A DNA stretch of 38,303 bases from Myxococcales bacterium (GCA_003153015.1 PMBS01000137.1:1-38303); one strand, 5' to 3'; shown: positions 7,541 to 17,039, counted from the stretch's first letter. A program made the numbers and translations. The notes: generated from the sequence alone by a model not told the origin.

Positions 7541-10165
7541 TCACAGATGGGTGCGGCGCCGATCATGGCGGAGCAGTGCGGTCCCGGCGAGGATGACGAA
7601 CAGGACCAGTCCCGCTCCGTGGTCGTTCGTGCTGCCTATGCTGCACGAACCGGCAGAAGACGCCTTCTGGGTGGTTCCGGCGTCGCCCTGCCCACTGGAT
7701 CCGCCTTGGCCGGGTGTGCCGGGGGTCCCGCCTGCGCCGGGGCTTCCACCTGTGCCGATGATTCCGCCGGTGCCGGGACTTCCACCTGTGCCGATGGTTC
7801 CGCCCCTGCCGGGGATCCCTCCCGTGCTAGTAGGGCTTCCACCCGTGCCGGGGCTCCCACCTGTGCCTGGGCTTCCGCCCGTGCCGGACATCCCGCCGGT
7901 GGTGGTGGTCCCGCCGGTGCTGGGGCTGAGGCTCCCGCCAACGCCGGGGCTTCCGCCAGCGCGGGTGATCCCACCGGTGGCAGTGATTCCACCGGTCCCC
8001 ATGGCTCCGCCTGTGCCAGTGTTGCCACCAGTGCGGGTGGTTCCGCCCGTGCCAGTGGTTCCACCGCTGCCAGGGGCTCCACCAGAACCGGTGCTGCCGC
8101 CGGTGCCCGTACTTCCACCTGCGCCGCCGTCGGGCGGACTTTGACCGTCCTGGGGGAAAACCGTCGGAGCGGGCTTGGCCCCGTTCACGGTGTTGACGAT
8201 CAGGTTGTCGAACAAAGCGGTGGTCTTCGCCGCGGTGCCGAGCCCGACGTTGCCTTTGGAGTACTTGCTATCCGTAGCCGACAAGACCTGTGTGCCGTCG
8301 ACCGAACCCTTGATCGATGTGCCCTGGAAGACCAGCTTCATGTTGTGCCAGCTACCCGCGGCCAGGGTTGCCTGCCCAGTCGCGATGGCCGCACCCGCGC
8401 CACCTCCGGTGGACGATGCATACAAGCTGCAGGCGCCACTAGGACTCAGCGTCATATAGTACGCGTTTGGATTGGTGCCGTAGCCGGTTCCCGTCGAGCT
8501 GATTCTCCCCAACAGCGACGCCCAGCCCGAAGTGGTCTCTATCGAGACGTCGGCGCTGACCTCATAGTCCGTCCAGGCGGTATTGCCCACGATGGTGTAC
8601 GGATTAGTTTCGGGAGCCCAACTCTGCGCCGGCTGACTCACCACCTGTCGCAGACAGTTTCCAGTTCCATCCGCACGCTTGAAGAGTTCGAACCCACCCG
8701 CGATGTCGTTGTGGTAGTACGGCCGGTAGCCGACCGTCTTGAAGTCAGCGTAGTGATCGTACGTCTCGTAGTAGGGCATCGGGAAGGTCGCCGCCGCCGG
8801 TGCTGTCGCCGCGCCCTTCTGCTGGCCAGTTGTCGTGCTGATCGTGTAGATCGAATTCGCATCGAGGGCCACGGTGAACGACCCGTTGACCGGGGTGACG
8901 TCCGCCTGCTTCTGGAACTGCGCAGTCGAATTGCTACGCCAAACCGAAACCGTCCCGGTCGAAAGGCCGCCCGTGACGTTGAACGTGACATTCTTTGTCG
9001 CCGTGGCACCTGACGTCTGCGCGATGACCGTGTAGTCGCCACCACCAGGAGCCACCATGGTGACGTAGTTTCCACCACCCGAAAAGTTTCCGCACGCGGC
9101 GTCCAGATATTTCCAGCCCACCTTGGTGAACTGACCCACGTGGGCATAGCCCCACAGCGCAGGATTGATCGTATAATTGCCGCTCCAGGGAGAGCTCGCA
9201 ACCCCCATGGTCACATCGTAGAACGGCTCGTTCGAATAGTACGCGGTGATGAGATACCAATATATGGTCTTCGTGATCTTGCTATTGACGTAGTTGAAAT
9301 TGAACGCGCTGACGATGTCGATTGCGCACTGAAACCCGTGCTCGTACACGTGCTCTTCGGTGTCCCAGATTGGCTTGCCGATGGCGATGACGTTCGCGGG
9401 TGGCGGGGTTCCGTTGGTCGAGCCATATGACGCCGTGGTGTGGCTACCGATGGCATATACCGCAGCCTTCAAGGTAGCGTCGGTGTTCATCCCGGTGGCC
9501 CAGTTCCAGCTCGTGCTTCCCCAGTTGTCAAAGGCGTGGATGCCGACGCTGGTGAGGCCGTTCTTGTCCAGGGTGGGGCGGAATATGGTCTTCAGCCAGC
9601 TCGTGTTGTCGCCCTTTTCGTTCCGGCACCCAATGTAGTTGATGTCGAGGCCATGGGCGGACTTCGCGCCCATGATCCACTTGGACAAGTAGTCAGCCGT
9701 GTCTTGCGACCAGAAGTTGCCATTGCCGACCCACGCCGGGGCCGACCAGGCCGCGGAATCCAGCACGACGAGCGGGTTCCGTTTCCTTGCCTCTTCCATC
9801 AGCCACCACTCGTAGCCACGGTCGTAGTTCTCATCCGTCTTCGAATGCATGTGGCTCAGCTCCGAGCCCTGGGTCGAATTCCCATCACCAGGTATTTCGA
9901 CATACAGTTCCTGCAAGGCTGCCCCGTAATTCGGCTTGAAAAGGTAGTCGAGAATCTGCGTGCGCTGGGGCTCGACGTAGTCCCTGAGCAGGGGGGAGGT
10001 TGCACCGCCGCCGGTCACGGCGCCGATTCCGTCATAAGTGCGCCCAGCGCCCGCGCCGTCGATCGTGATGGTCTGGGCAAGAGCGTCGACACTGCTGCCC
10101 AGACACCACGCGACCGAGACCACCGGAAGCAGAGCAATTGCGACGCGCTTGCTGGCAGCAGTCAT
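7541..10165 (-). CDS. GH59 galactosylceramidase-like glycosidase with MYXO-CTERM tail
   Basis: 874 residues; ATG 10165 follows GGAGG. Signal peptide 1-30 (ends VDALAQ). Residues about 35-345 closely resemble galactocerebrosidase (GH59): TYDGIGAVTGGGATSPLLRDY, QILDYLFKPNYGAALQ, DENYDRGYEWWLMEEARKRNP, LDINYIG-x-RNEKG. The acid/base Glu is E183 (NEKG) and the nucleophile is E270 (WDTEE), aligned to the family's NER and SSED glutamates. A beta-sandwich follows to about 460, then a laminin/concanavalin-like domain to about 680 (SGWASLLGRIS, NMKLVFQGTSIKGSVDG), then about 150 residues of GTGGS linker. The last 34 residues show C841, a hydrophobic helix and RRR, a MYXO-CTERM-like sorting signal. Known activity of the family is removal of beta-galactose from galactosylceramide and related galactosides; the natural substrate here is unknown. 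Likely surface-anchored and then released. Confidence 0.9.
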   Translation of the reverse strand: MTAASKRVAIALLPVVSVAWCLGSSVDALAQTITIDGAGAGRTYDGIGAVTGGGATSPLLRDYVEPQRTQILDYLFKPNYGAALQELYVEIPGDGNSTQGSELSHMHSKTDENYDRGYEWWLMEEARKRNPLVVLDSAAWSAPAWVGNGNFWSQDTADYLSKWIMGAKSAHGLDINYIGCRNEKGDNTSWLKTIFRPTLDKNGLTSVGIHAFDNWGSTSWNWATGMNTDATLKAAVYAIGSHTTASYGSTNGTPPPANVIAIGKPIWDTEEHVYEHGFQCAIDIVSAFNFNYVNSKITKTIYWYLITAYYSNEPFYDVTMGVASSPWSGNYTINPALWGYAHVGQFTKVGWKYLDAACGNFSGGGNYVTMVAPGGGDYTVIAQTSGATATKNVTFNVTGGLSTGTVSVWRSNSTAQFQKQADVTPVNGSFTVALDANSIYTISTTTGQQKGAATAPAAATFPMPYYETYDHYADFKTVGYRPYYHNDIAGGFELFKRADGTGNCLRQVVSQPAQSWAPETNPYTIVGNTAWTDYEVSADVSIETTSGWASLLGRISSTGTGYGTNPNAYYMTLSPSGACSLYASSTGGGAGAAIATGQATLAAGSWHNMKLVFQGTSIKGSVDGTQVLSATDSKYSKGNVGLGTAAKTTALFDNLIVNTVNGAKPAPTVFPQDGQSPPDGGAGGSTGTGGSTGSGGAPGSGGTTGTGGTTRTGGNTGTGGAMGTGGITATGGITRAGGSPGVGGSLSPSTGGTTTTGGMSGTGGSPGTGGSPGTGGSPTSTGGIPGRGGTIGTGGSPGTGGIIGTGGSPGAGGTPGTPGQGGSSGQGDAGTTQKASSAGSCSIGSTNDHGAGLVLFVILAGTALLRHDRRRTHL

Positions 10166-10444
10166 GGACAGCCTCCTTCGCGCGACGCCTCGCCGGCAGA
10201 AAGGTACTTCATGAAACTCCTCTCATGGTGGGCAGTTGCAGCCACCCTCGAAGGTGGCCAGTCGAAAACTGCGAGGACGAACCTCGCGTAATGCATCGCA
10301 CTAGAGGCTAGTCGAATCCCGCCAACTGTCCTTTTGACAAAGCTAGGGCAGCTTCGAGACAGGACCTTCTGCAATTCTGTCTGCTGCAAATGCAAAACGC
10401 CGAAGAAATGCACCTGCGTTAACTGGCTTCGCAGTCCCGTTGGA

Positions 10445-10714
10445 CTGGATGCCGAGTCGGAGCGTGAGGTACAAGAGGGGATCGACGGGCTGCTCGGGGG
10501 CCAAACCACCATCGTGATTGCGCACCGACTGAGCACCATCTTCAGGGCGGATCGTATCCTGGTGTTTGACAAGGGGAACATTGCCGAATCGGGTACCCAC
10601 GATGAGCTGATTGACCGGCGTGGCCTCTATGCCAACTTGCTGCAGGTACAAATGGGCCTCAACGAGCGCAGTATCGGAGTTCTGAAACAGAGAGGGCATC
10701 GCGGCGACGGTTGA
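10445..10714 (+). pseudogene. Relic of an ABC transporter ATP-binding domain
   Basis: Only the last part of an export-type ABC ATPase remains. [13 protein letters not shown] is the D-loop just after where Walker B should be. [22 protein letters not shown] contains the H-loop histidine, and [20 protein letters not shown] is the usual C-terminal end. Walker A, the Q-loop, the LSGGQ signature and the transmembrane domain are absent; the sequence upstream of 10445 is unrelated in every frame. It therefore cannot hydrolyse ATP and is a gene remnant, left by deletion or recombination. The open frame starts at 10334, but the first 37 codons have no similarity to ABC proteins and no ribosome site. 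Confidence 0.8.
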
Positions 10715-10733
10715 AGCCGACGCTCGCGCTCTC

Positions 10734-10757
10734 GCGGGTCCGAGCCCGCTCTTTTCT
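10734..10757 (+). terminator. Intrinsic terminator-like hairpin after the ABC relic
   Basis: GCGGG (10734-10738) pairs with CCCGC (10745-10749) around a 6-base loop and is followed by TCTTTTCTT. It lies 20 bases after the relic's stop codon and ahead of the esterase gene, where it would insulate that gene from upstream transcription. Confidence 0.5.
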
Positions 10758-10811
10758 TGAAAGGTTTTCCCGGATGACCGCCCTTGTTCTTTGTTAGGTA
10801 TGAGGAGCCAA

Positions 10812-11990
10812 ATGTCCATCACACGGCCACGACTCTTGAACCCCTCTCGATACCTCTTGCTCGGCGCAGCCCTCGTTGCTGGGGCGCTATGCTCAGCCTG
10901 CACCAGCGGCACAGAAACCCCGTCGCTGTCGACTGGTGGGCTGCAAGCCACCGGGGGCCGGTCCAGTACTGGCGGCGTTGCCAGCAGCGGCGGCGCGGTT
11001 GTCACAGGGGGCTCGATAGGGACTGGCGGGCTCGTGACCACGGGTGGGGCCGCAGGTGGGACCACAACGCAGGGTGGGTCGACGACCCAAGGCGGGTCGA
11101 CTGCAAAGGGTGGGTCGACGACCCAAGGCGGGTCGACAACGCAAGGGGGAACGACTGGCCAGGGAGGCACCGGCGGTCGCGATGCCGGGGCCGATGCGGC
11201 CCCACGTGATGTCGCCGCGGATCGAGGGAATTCGACCGGCGGAGCCACGGGTACCGGCGGAGCCACGGGCACGGGCGGGGCAACGGGCACGGGTGGGGCA
11301 ACGGGTGGGGGCGGAAGCACGCACACGGGCGTTTGGAAGATTATGCTCCTTGGTGATTCGATTACGGCGACTACCTGCTACCCACAACTCCTGTATCAAG
11401 ATCTCAAGAGTGCCGGTCACTCGCATTTCTCATTCATAGGCAGTGTTATCAACAATCAAGGCTGCGGCGTCACAAGCCCCGCCGGTGGTTTTCTGACCGA
11501 GGGGCATAGTGGAAAGCTGGTAGTCACCGAGACGAACAATGGCGACGTGGCGAGCTGGTTCAAGGCCAACCCGCCTGACATTGTTGTCATGCACTTTGCC
11601 ACCAATGACGTTTGGGGCAACGGCGACCGGGCTACGGCCACGAAAGTCATTGATGCCTACACAACCGTGCTTTCACAATTGCGAGCAGTCAACCCAAGTG
11701 CGATCATGTTCGTGGCTCAGATCATCCCGGTCAACCCCTCCATGAATGGTTGCTCTTCCTCCAAACCGTGCAACTTCGAAGTAACAGTAGATTCGCTAAT
11801 CCCAGCTTGGGCCACGTCCCACAGTACGGCAGCATCACCCGTTATTGCGGTGGATTTGGAAACGCTCTACAACAATGGCTACTTTCCCGGCTCCACGTAC
11901 ACCTCTGACGGTGTCCATCCGACGCTGACGGGGTCGCAGCCAATGGGAAGCACGATGTCGGCGGCCATTATCGCGAAGGGCTACTTCTGA
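10812..11990 (+). CDS. SGNH/GDSL-family esterase lipoprotein (CE3-like)
   Basis: 392 residues from ATG 10812, which sits behind AGGAG; ATG 10800 is less well placed. A signal peptide ends LCSAC (lipobox-like, C30). Residues about 40-175 are a repetitive linker (GSTTQGGST, GGATGTGGATG). The catalytic domain begins at KIMLLGDSIT: S183 is the nucleophile of block I. Block III is ATNDVW with N265 as the oxyanion residue. Block V is SDGVHP with D366 and H369 completing the triad. Glycine of block II probably lies in the G-x-GCG stretch. Spacing and the WKIMLLGDSITA start resemble acetylxylan esterases of carbohydrate esterase family 3. Expected job: removing acetyl groups from polysaccharides outside the cell, in keeping with the nearby GH2 and GH59 enzymes. 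Substrate is inferred only. Confidence 0.87.
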   Translation: MSITRPRLLNPSRYLLLGAALVAGALCSACTSGTETPSLSTGGLQATGGRSSTGGVASSGGAVVTGGSIGTGGLVTTGGAAGGTTTQGGSTTQGGSTAKGGSTTQGGSTTQGGTTGQGGTGGRDAGADAAPRDVAADRGNSTGGATGTGGATGTGGATGTGGATGGGGSTHTGVWKIMLLGDSITATTCYPQLLYQDLKSAGHSHFSFIGSVINNQGCGVTSPAGGFLTEGHSGKLVVTETNNGDVASWFKANPPDIVVMHFATNDVWGNGDRATATKVIDAYTTVLSQLRAVNPSAIMFVAQIIPVNPSMNGCSSSKPCNFEVTVDSLIPAWATSHSTAASPVIAVDLETLYNNGYFPGSTYTSDGVHPTLTGSQPMGSTMSAAIIAKGYF

Positions 11991-12219
11991 CAAGCTGGGC
12001 CGCAGGGCCGACGGCAACCTTCCGAGCCTTTGCCCCACTCGACTGACCTCACGGGAATGCCGTACTCGGCCGAGGTGGCATACGGCCGCTGTTGTTGTGA
12101 ACGAGCTACTTCTGAGCCTGCAGGAGGCCAAGACAATCTCCCCAACCCGTTGCATGGCTTTCAGCCAATGAATGTGCTTGGCTCCTTGCCGGCCCTGCGG
12201 CTAGGGCAGCGTCAGTGCA

Positions 12220-14523
12220 CTAGCGCCAGCGAGCCATGAAGGCGACGTTGTGGGCTGCGACGGTACCCGTCGCGGCTAGAGTTGCGCTCCCGACTACCAC
12301 GTTGCCATCGTCGGAAATAGCCCGTGGATTCAACGTGAGTCCGTTGAGGTCGACTCCTTCGGCGACCAGGATATCACTGAGCAAACGCGGTTGACCGCTC
12401 GGAAGTTCCCAGACGAAGGCACCCTGGATGGAGTCGCCCTCGCCAAGCAGGACACTTCCGTCACTGCTCGCGTCCGCGAGACCCCAGACCCCCAGAACGC
12501 TCTGCGAGAGGATGACGGACCCGGTTGCCTGGGTCCACTTGAAAGGGGTACCGGGGCCCGCAAATGCACCGAAGATCCCGAAGATGGCGCTGCCATCTGA
12601 GGTGACCGCGATCAGGTTGGTCGACAAGAAGCCCACCGGAAAACTCAAGACCTGACCCGCGGCAGTGCCAGACCACACGATCCCCACGTAGTCAGTTGAA
12701 TCCGTGCCGAAGCCGATCACGGTGGAGCCGTCTCTGCTGATATGGTCAGCCTCGCTGGCTGTTGCGCCTGTCGCGGCTGCCATTGGTGCCATCCCAGTGG
12801 CGCTTGTCCAGCGGAATGGGCCAGAGCCCGACGCGAAGCGATCCGTGTAGCCAACAATTGTGGATCCGTCGGCTGTCACACTCTGGGCGGACTCTTTGGC
12901 CGTACCAGAGGACGCCAGTGGCACCATGCCAGTGGCCTTTGTCCATCGGAAAGCTTGCTGCGGCAAGCCCTCTATCGACGAGACAAGTTGCCCGACAATC
13001 ACGGCACCGTCCGCGTTGATGCCGTTGCCGACGCTCGATGCGATCGAAGGGGAGAGAACCAATGGCAATGATCCCGTCGTCAGTGTCCAGATAAATGCCG
13101 CACCCGCCTGGCTGCCGGTGACGACCGTGCCGTCGGCGTTGGTGGCGAACGCATATGAGTCGGTCGTAACTGTGCTCGGCGTGAGCACGGCAAAGCGGTT
13201 GAGATCGCAGTTTGGTCCGGTGAGTCCGGGTGGGCACGCGCAGCCTCCCGTTGCGGATGCACAATCGTATTGGCAAGACTTCGCGGCAGGCAGTTTGCAA
13301 ACACCGGCGTTGCAAGTCCCGGCTGCTTGGTAGCTGCCGTTGGTGCAGGACGGGGTGCCGCAGGCTGCGGTCGAGTAGGCGCAAGCCGTACTCGTGCCAT
13401 CGCACTTGCCGCCGCAGGTACCCGTTCCTGTGCAGGCCGTGTGACCGGTATGAGGGGTGACGTTGGCACCCAGAGTCGTACAGGTTCCGAGCGCTGTCGT
13501 GATGTCACAGGCCTCGCAGGAACCCGCGCAGGCCTTGTCGCAGCAGACGCCGTCCGGAGAACAACTCGTCCCGCTGACACATCCTCCGGCAACGGACTGG
13601 CAGGTCTGGCCCTTCTTGGCCTTGCACTTGCCAGTGGCATCGCAGGTGCCAGCGCAGAACCCGGTATCATCCTGGCTCTTGACCACCGTGCAGACGCTGT
13701 CCGTGCATGCCTGGCACGTGCCGGTGCAGTCGCTGCGCTTGACACATCCGACGCACTGGTTGGTGGTCGTGTCGCATGTCGAGGCCGCGCCGGTGCAATA
13801 CCTGTTCGCCGTGCAGGCGACGCATAGGCCGCTGGCGGCGGCGCAGGCGGGGGTGTCTGACCGGCCTGTGCAGTCGTTGTCGTTGGAGCATTTTGTGCAT
13901 CGGTTGGCCAAACAGAGCGGTTTCTGCGGCGAACAGTCCTTGTCGGTGCTGCAAGTGCCGGCAGCGTCCACCGTGAGCCCAATAGGGGGCACTTCAGGGG
14001 CTGGTGCGTCCGGAGGGTCGTTCGCGGCGGGCGCGTCCGAGACCACAGCCAGTGGCGCATCAGGTGCAGCGTCTGCCGGCGCGTCAGGTAACGCGTCTGT
14101 CGGCGCGTCAGGGCGCGAGTCCAGCGGCGCATCCGGCGGAACGAACACCGGCGCTTGGTCCAGCTCGAGGCCATCCAGACCAGGGGTGGTGCTCACTGGT
14201 GCGTCGTGCGAAACGGACACCGCCACGGAATCCGACTCGGACGCATCCCGGCCGATGGCAGGCCCCAAGGACGCGTCGGTCCCAGCCAGCGCGTCCTTGC
14301 CCGCGACCGCGTCAACCGTGCTGTTGCTGTCAACGGCCACAAGGCCATCGGTACCGCCGTCGATGTCCCGTACGCACTTCCAATCAGCGGTACACGTGTA
14401 CCCTTTCTGGCATTCATCCTGGGGCGAGCACACGCTCCAATCTCGCACCACACAGGAAAGTCCCGATGTCGCTGGAACGAGGAGTGCCAGCACCCCCGAA
14501 CATACGACGTGTCGGTTTCTCAT
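12220..14523 (-). CDS. Secreted Cys-rich protein with HAF-repeat propeller-like domain
   Basis: 767 residues from ATG 14523, where a signal peptide starts (MRNRHVVCSGVLALLVPATSGLSC). Residues about 60-195 are an Asp/Ala/Pro-rich linker (repeats such as PDAPTDALPDAPADAAPDAP). Residues about 195-440 hold dozens of cysteines in disulfide-rich units (CSTDKDC, CTKCSNDNDCTG, CVACTANRYCTG, CDKACAGSCEAC), ending in an EGF-like CACPPGLTGPNC. Residues about 450-767 carry at least six HAF-type repeats of the form A-x-x-x-S-x-D-G-S-x-x-x-G, then F-x-W-T-x-A-T-G-M (for example SVTADGSTIVGY, PFRWTSATGM). These architectures are frequent in Myxococcota; function is unknown, probably a surface or matrix protein. 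The frame extends 29 codons upstream without coding character. Confidence 0.82.
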   Translation of the reverse strand: MRNRHVVCSGVLALLVPATSGLSCVVRDWSVCSPQDECQKGYTCTADWKCVRDIDGGTDGLVAVDSNSTVDAVAGKDALAGTDASLGPAIGRDASESDSVAVSVSHDAPVSTTPGLDGLELDQAPVFVPPDAPLDSRPDAPTDALPDAPADAAPDAPLAVVSDAPAANDPPDAPAPEVPPIGLTVDAAGTCSTDKDCSPQKPLCLANRCTKCSNDNDCTGRSDTPACAAASGLCVACTANRYCTGAASTCDTTTNQCVGCVKRSDCTGTCQACTDSVCTVVKSQDDTGFCAGTCDATGKCKAKKGQTCQSVAGGCVSGTSCSPDGVCCDKACAGSCEACDITTALGTCTTLGANVTPHTGHTACTGTGTCGGKCDGTSTACAYSTAACGTPSCTNGSYQAAGTCNAGVCKLPAAKSCQYDCASATGGCACPPGLTGPNCDLNRFAVLTPSTVTTDSYAFATNADGTVVTGSQAGAAFIWTLTTGSLPLVLSPSIASSVGNGINADGAVIVGQLVSSIEGLPQQAFRWTKATGMVPLASSGTAKESAQSVTADGSTIVGYTDRFASGSGPFRWTSATGMAPMAAATGATASEADHISRDGSTVIGFGTDSTDYVGIVWSGTAAGQVLSFPVGFLSTNLIAVTSDGSAIFGIFGAFAGPGTPFKWTQATGSVILSQSVLGVWGLADASSDGSVLLGEGDSIQGAFVWELPSGQPRLLSDILVAEGVDLNGLTLNPRAISDDGNVVVGSATLAATGTVAAHNVAFMARWR

Positions 14524-14907
14524 GTCTGAGGTTCTCGGCTGGAGGTTGAGGAAGTTGCGCAGAAAATGAGCGAAGAGATAGCATGAGCCACGGCTCAGCT
14601 CCGGCGCCAAGTCGCGGTCGCACCCGGCATTCGGGAGGCATCACGCTCGTGCCGTGTGTTCCTTGCCCTTCTGCTGGCAAGTCGGAAAGCCACGCGGCAG
14701 ACGATGCCACGAGGGTCTGGCCTGTCAAGCGCCAGGTGCCGCCCGACCGCGACTTCCATCGCCGGAACTGGCGAAAGCCCGGCTAGATGTAGCGCAACAA
14801 CATAAAATGCGGCTAAGTCCGAACCATTTGCGATCATCAGGTAGGACCTCAATTCTCAGGCAGCCGACGACGCTGCCGGTGAACAATTCGGCTAGAATCG
14901 CCTGCCT
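14524..14907. other. Divergent promoter region, no gene seen
   Basis: 384 bases between the minus-strand Cys-rich/HAF gene and the plus-strand radical SAM gene. Short frames here have no ribosome site or recognisable product. The only promoter-like element noticed is a TAGAAT hexamer at 14893-14898. Confidence 0.5.
14893..14898 (+). promoter_or_regulatory. Possible -10 element for the radical SAM gene
   Basis: TAGAAT matches five of six positions of the -10 consensus and ends nine bases before the ATG at 14908. There is no Shine-Dalgarno sequence before that ATG, so a leaderless or very short-leader message is plausible. No good -35 was found at 16-18 bases. Confidence 0.3.
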
Positions 14908-16881
14908 ATGCCGCCGGTTGAACCCTCGGATCTCCTGCTCCTCAACGCCTCCAATCTGCCAGCGACTCCCATCTTCCCCTACGCCTTTGTGCAGGTGACG
15001 GCGCTGGCGCGCCGCTTTGGCTTGCGGGTCGCGCGCTTCGACTTTGTCGGCTTGCCCAAACCGCGCTGGCCGATGCTGCTGGCCGACCTCATCGCGCGCC
15101 ACCGTCCGCGCATGATCGGCCTGCACCTGCGCCAGGCCGACACCGTGGTGGCCTCGGATTACCTACCCCCGCCTGAAGGCGATCCCGCCAAGTACTTCCT
15201 GCCGGTGGACGACACCGCCTTGCTCGTGCACCACATCCGCGCGCTCACCGAGCTGCCCGTGGTCGCTGGTGGATTCGGATTCAGCGCCCAGGCTTTGCGG
15301 ACGGCGCAGCGCTTGGGCGTGGATTTTGGCGTGCAGGGCGAGCCCGACGGCTTCTTCCAGCGGTGGGAGGACGTCCTTGCGGGCCGGCGCCTCGAGCAGG
15401 TGCCCAACCTGGTCTTTCGCCAGGGCCGGCGCTTTCGCGCCAACCCGCGCGTGTTCTTTCCCCCCTCGCCCGAGGGTGAGTACGACGAAACCTTGATTGA
15501 CGAGCTGGTTCGCTTTTACGGCGAACGGCCGCTCCTCGACGGCGCGCTCGTCCATGCGCCGGTGGAGATCGCGCGCGGCTGTCCCTTCCGTTGCTATTTC
15601 TGCAACGAGCCCGCGGTCAAGGGCCGCAAGGTCCGCTACCGACCCTGGGCAGCGGTCCAGCAGGATCTTGACCTTCTCGAGCGCAACGGTGTCCGCTACG
15701 TGTGGTTCGTGTGCTCTGAGATCAATATCGATCCGGCCCAGTCCCGCGCTCTCACCCGTCGCATGGCGGCCCGCAACCGCGGACGTGAGCCCGCTCGCCG
15801 CACACGCTGGCGCTCGTACAACATCCCGCGCATGTCCTCCGCGGACACACGGCGCATGATCGCCGCCGGCTTCGAGCCAGGCTGGAATGACTTCCCCTCC
15901 TTCGACGACCGGAACCTGACCCGCTGCCGCGTCCCCTTCCGATCGGCCGCTGCCCTGGCCTACTACCGGCGCTTTCTCGATTGGGCCGACTCCCAGCCGG
16001 TTCCGCCGCGCGATCGGCAAACCTTCTACCTCTTCTTGGGCAACGCCTTCTCCGACGCGCGCACCATCGCCACCACCTTGCGCACGGTTGATCGGCACCG
16101 GCTGGCGGACCGCCACGAGATTGCCTCCCTGGGCGCCGCCACTCGCGTCTTCGAGATTGACGGCGTGCTCACCTGCGGCGATGCCCGCAGCATGACCACG
16201 CTAGGCCGCGCGGGCAAGACCCGGCTCGACGTTGTGGGACCCACGTACCACTATCCGCCAGCCCTGGTTCGTCACCTGGGCAGCGAAAGGGCGTTGCGCG
16301 AGTTCTTGGCCTATGTCGCTTCGACTTTCCTTTCCACCGAACACGAGCGCCAGCGCGACTGGCCGGGATTCCTTGGCAAGAGCCTCGGTCCGGCGGCGCT
16401 GCTCGCCCGCATGCGCGAGGCGAAGAAAGCGGGCGGCGTGAAATCGCTGCGTCTGGACGCGGCCGGATACGCGCAGCTCGGCGCGCGTATCCAGCGCATC
16501 CTGCAGCAAGTGTGGCGCAAACCGGATGCGAGCGCGGTTTCCCGCCTGCTTTCTCCCGGCGACGAGCGCGAAGCCATGAACTACGTGGCGCAAGCCGTGG
16601 CCATCCAGCTCTTGCGCCCGCATGCGCGCGCCTTCCGCCGCGTGTTGCGCTTCCTGCGCATCCCCGCCGATCGCGACGGATTCCATTCGCTTACGCCCTA
16701 TCGGGTGGCCGAGATCCTCTACCGGCGCTGGGACAGCACCGACGCCTTGCTTGTCGAAATCAGCGAGACCTGCGCCATCGCGCCTGGGAGCCTCGACGCC
16801 TTGGCCCTGCACTACCTGCTTTTCGAGAACAACGTGTGCATCCGCAGGGAATACCGCGCGCTTCTCTTCCGATCGCCATGA
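14908..16881 (+). CDS. B12-binding-domain radical SAM protein
   Basis: 657 residues from ATG 14908. Residues about 6-150 are a Rossmann-like cobalamin-binding-type domain (LLLLNASNLPATPIFPYAFVQVTALARRFGLRVARFDF, then AGGFGFS and GVDFGVQGEPD). The radical SAM core has the 4Fe-4S motif C225-x3-C229-x2-C232 in ARGCPFRCYFCNEP, followed by the strand YVWFVCSEINID. The C-terminal about 250 residues are helical and Arg-rich, without a recognised family. The domain order is that of class B radical SAM enzymes, which use methylcobalamin for methylations or ring contractions, but the canonical D-x-H-x-x-G cobalamin motif was not seen, so B12 binding is uncertain. It is a stand-alone gene, with no biosynthetic neighbours that would reveal the substrate. 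Confidence 0.8.
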   Translation: MPPVEPSDLLLLNASNLPATPIFPYAFVQVTALARRFGLRVARFDFVGLPKPRWPMLLADLIARHRPRMIGLHLRQADTVVASDYLPPPEGDPAKYFLPVDDTALLVHHIRALTELPVVAGGFGFSAQALRTAQRLGVDFGVQGEPDGFFQRWEDVLAGRRLEQVPNLVFRQGRRFRANPRVFFPPSPEGEYDETLIDELVRFYGERPLLDGALVHAPVEIARGCPFRCYFCNEPAVKGRKVRYRPWAAVQQDLDLLERNGVRYVWFVCSEINIDPAQSRALTRRMAARNRGREPARRTRWRSYNIPRMSSADTRRMIAAGFEPGWNDFPSFDDRNLTRCRVPFRSAAALAYYRRFLDWADSQPVPPRDRQTFYLFLGNAFSDARTIATTLRTVDRHRLADRHEIASLGAATRVFEIDGVLTCGDARSMTTLGRAGKTRLDVVGPTYHYPPALVRHLGSERALREFLAYVASTFLSTEHERQRDWPGFLGKSLGPAALLARMREAKKAGGVKSLRLDAAGYAQLGARIQRILQQVWRKPDASAVSRLLSPGDEREAMNYVAQAVAIQLLRPHARAFRRVLRFLRIPADRDGFHSLTPYRVAEILYRRWDSTDALLVEISETCAIAPGSLDALALHYLLFENNVCIRREYRALLFRSP

Positions 16882-17039
16882 TGCCAGGGCGTGCCTGCGC
16901 GTGAGGGCGCCGCGACATCGGGATAGGCCCTGCAGTCGAGCGTTAAGAGTTTTCCTGGCAGCCACAGTTGCACTTGCGTGCGCCCAACCCCAGACTATTC
17001 TGGTTCGTGGCTTTGGCCCTGCAGTTGGTCAAGATCGAC

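Noticed and set aside
7460-9013. 517-codon plus-strand frame
   Set aside because: Antisense to the GH59 gene; its Ala/Gly/Thr-rich text is the complement of the GTGG linker and catalytic domain.
10334-10714. Functional small ABC ATPase
   Set aside because: Walker A, Q-loop and signature motif are absent, so it is listed as a relic.
12746-13405. Arg-rich frames within the HAF/Cys-rich gene
   Set aside because: They are out-of-phase shadows of a gene with clear repeats and signal peptide.
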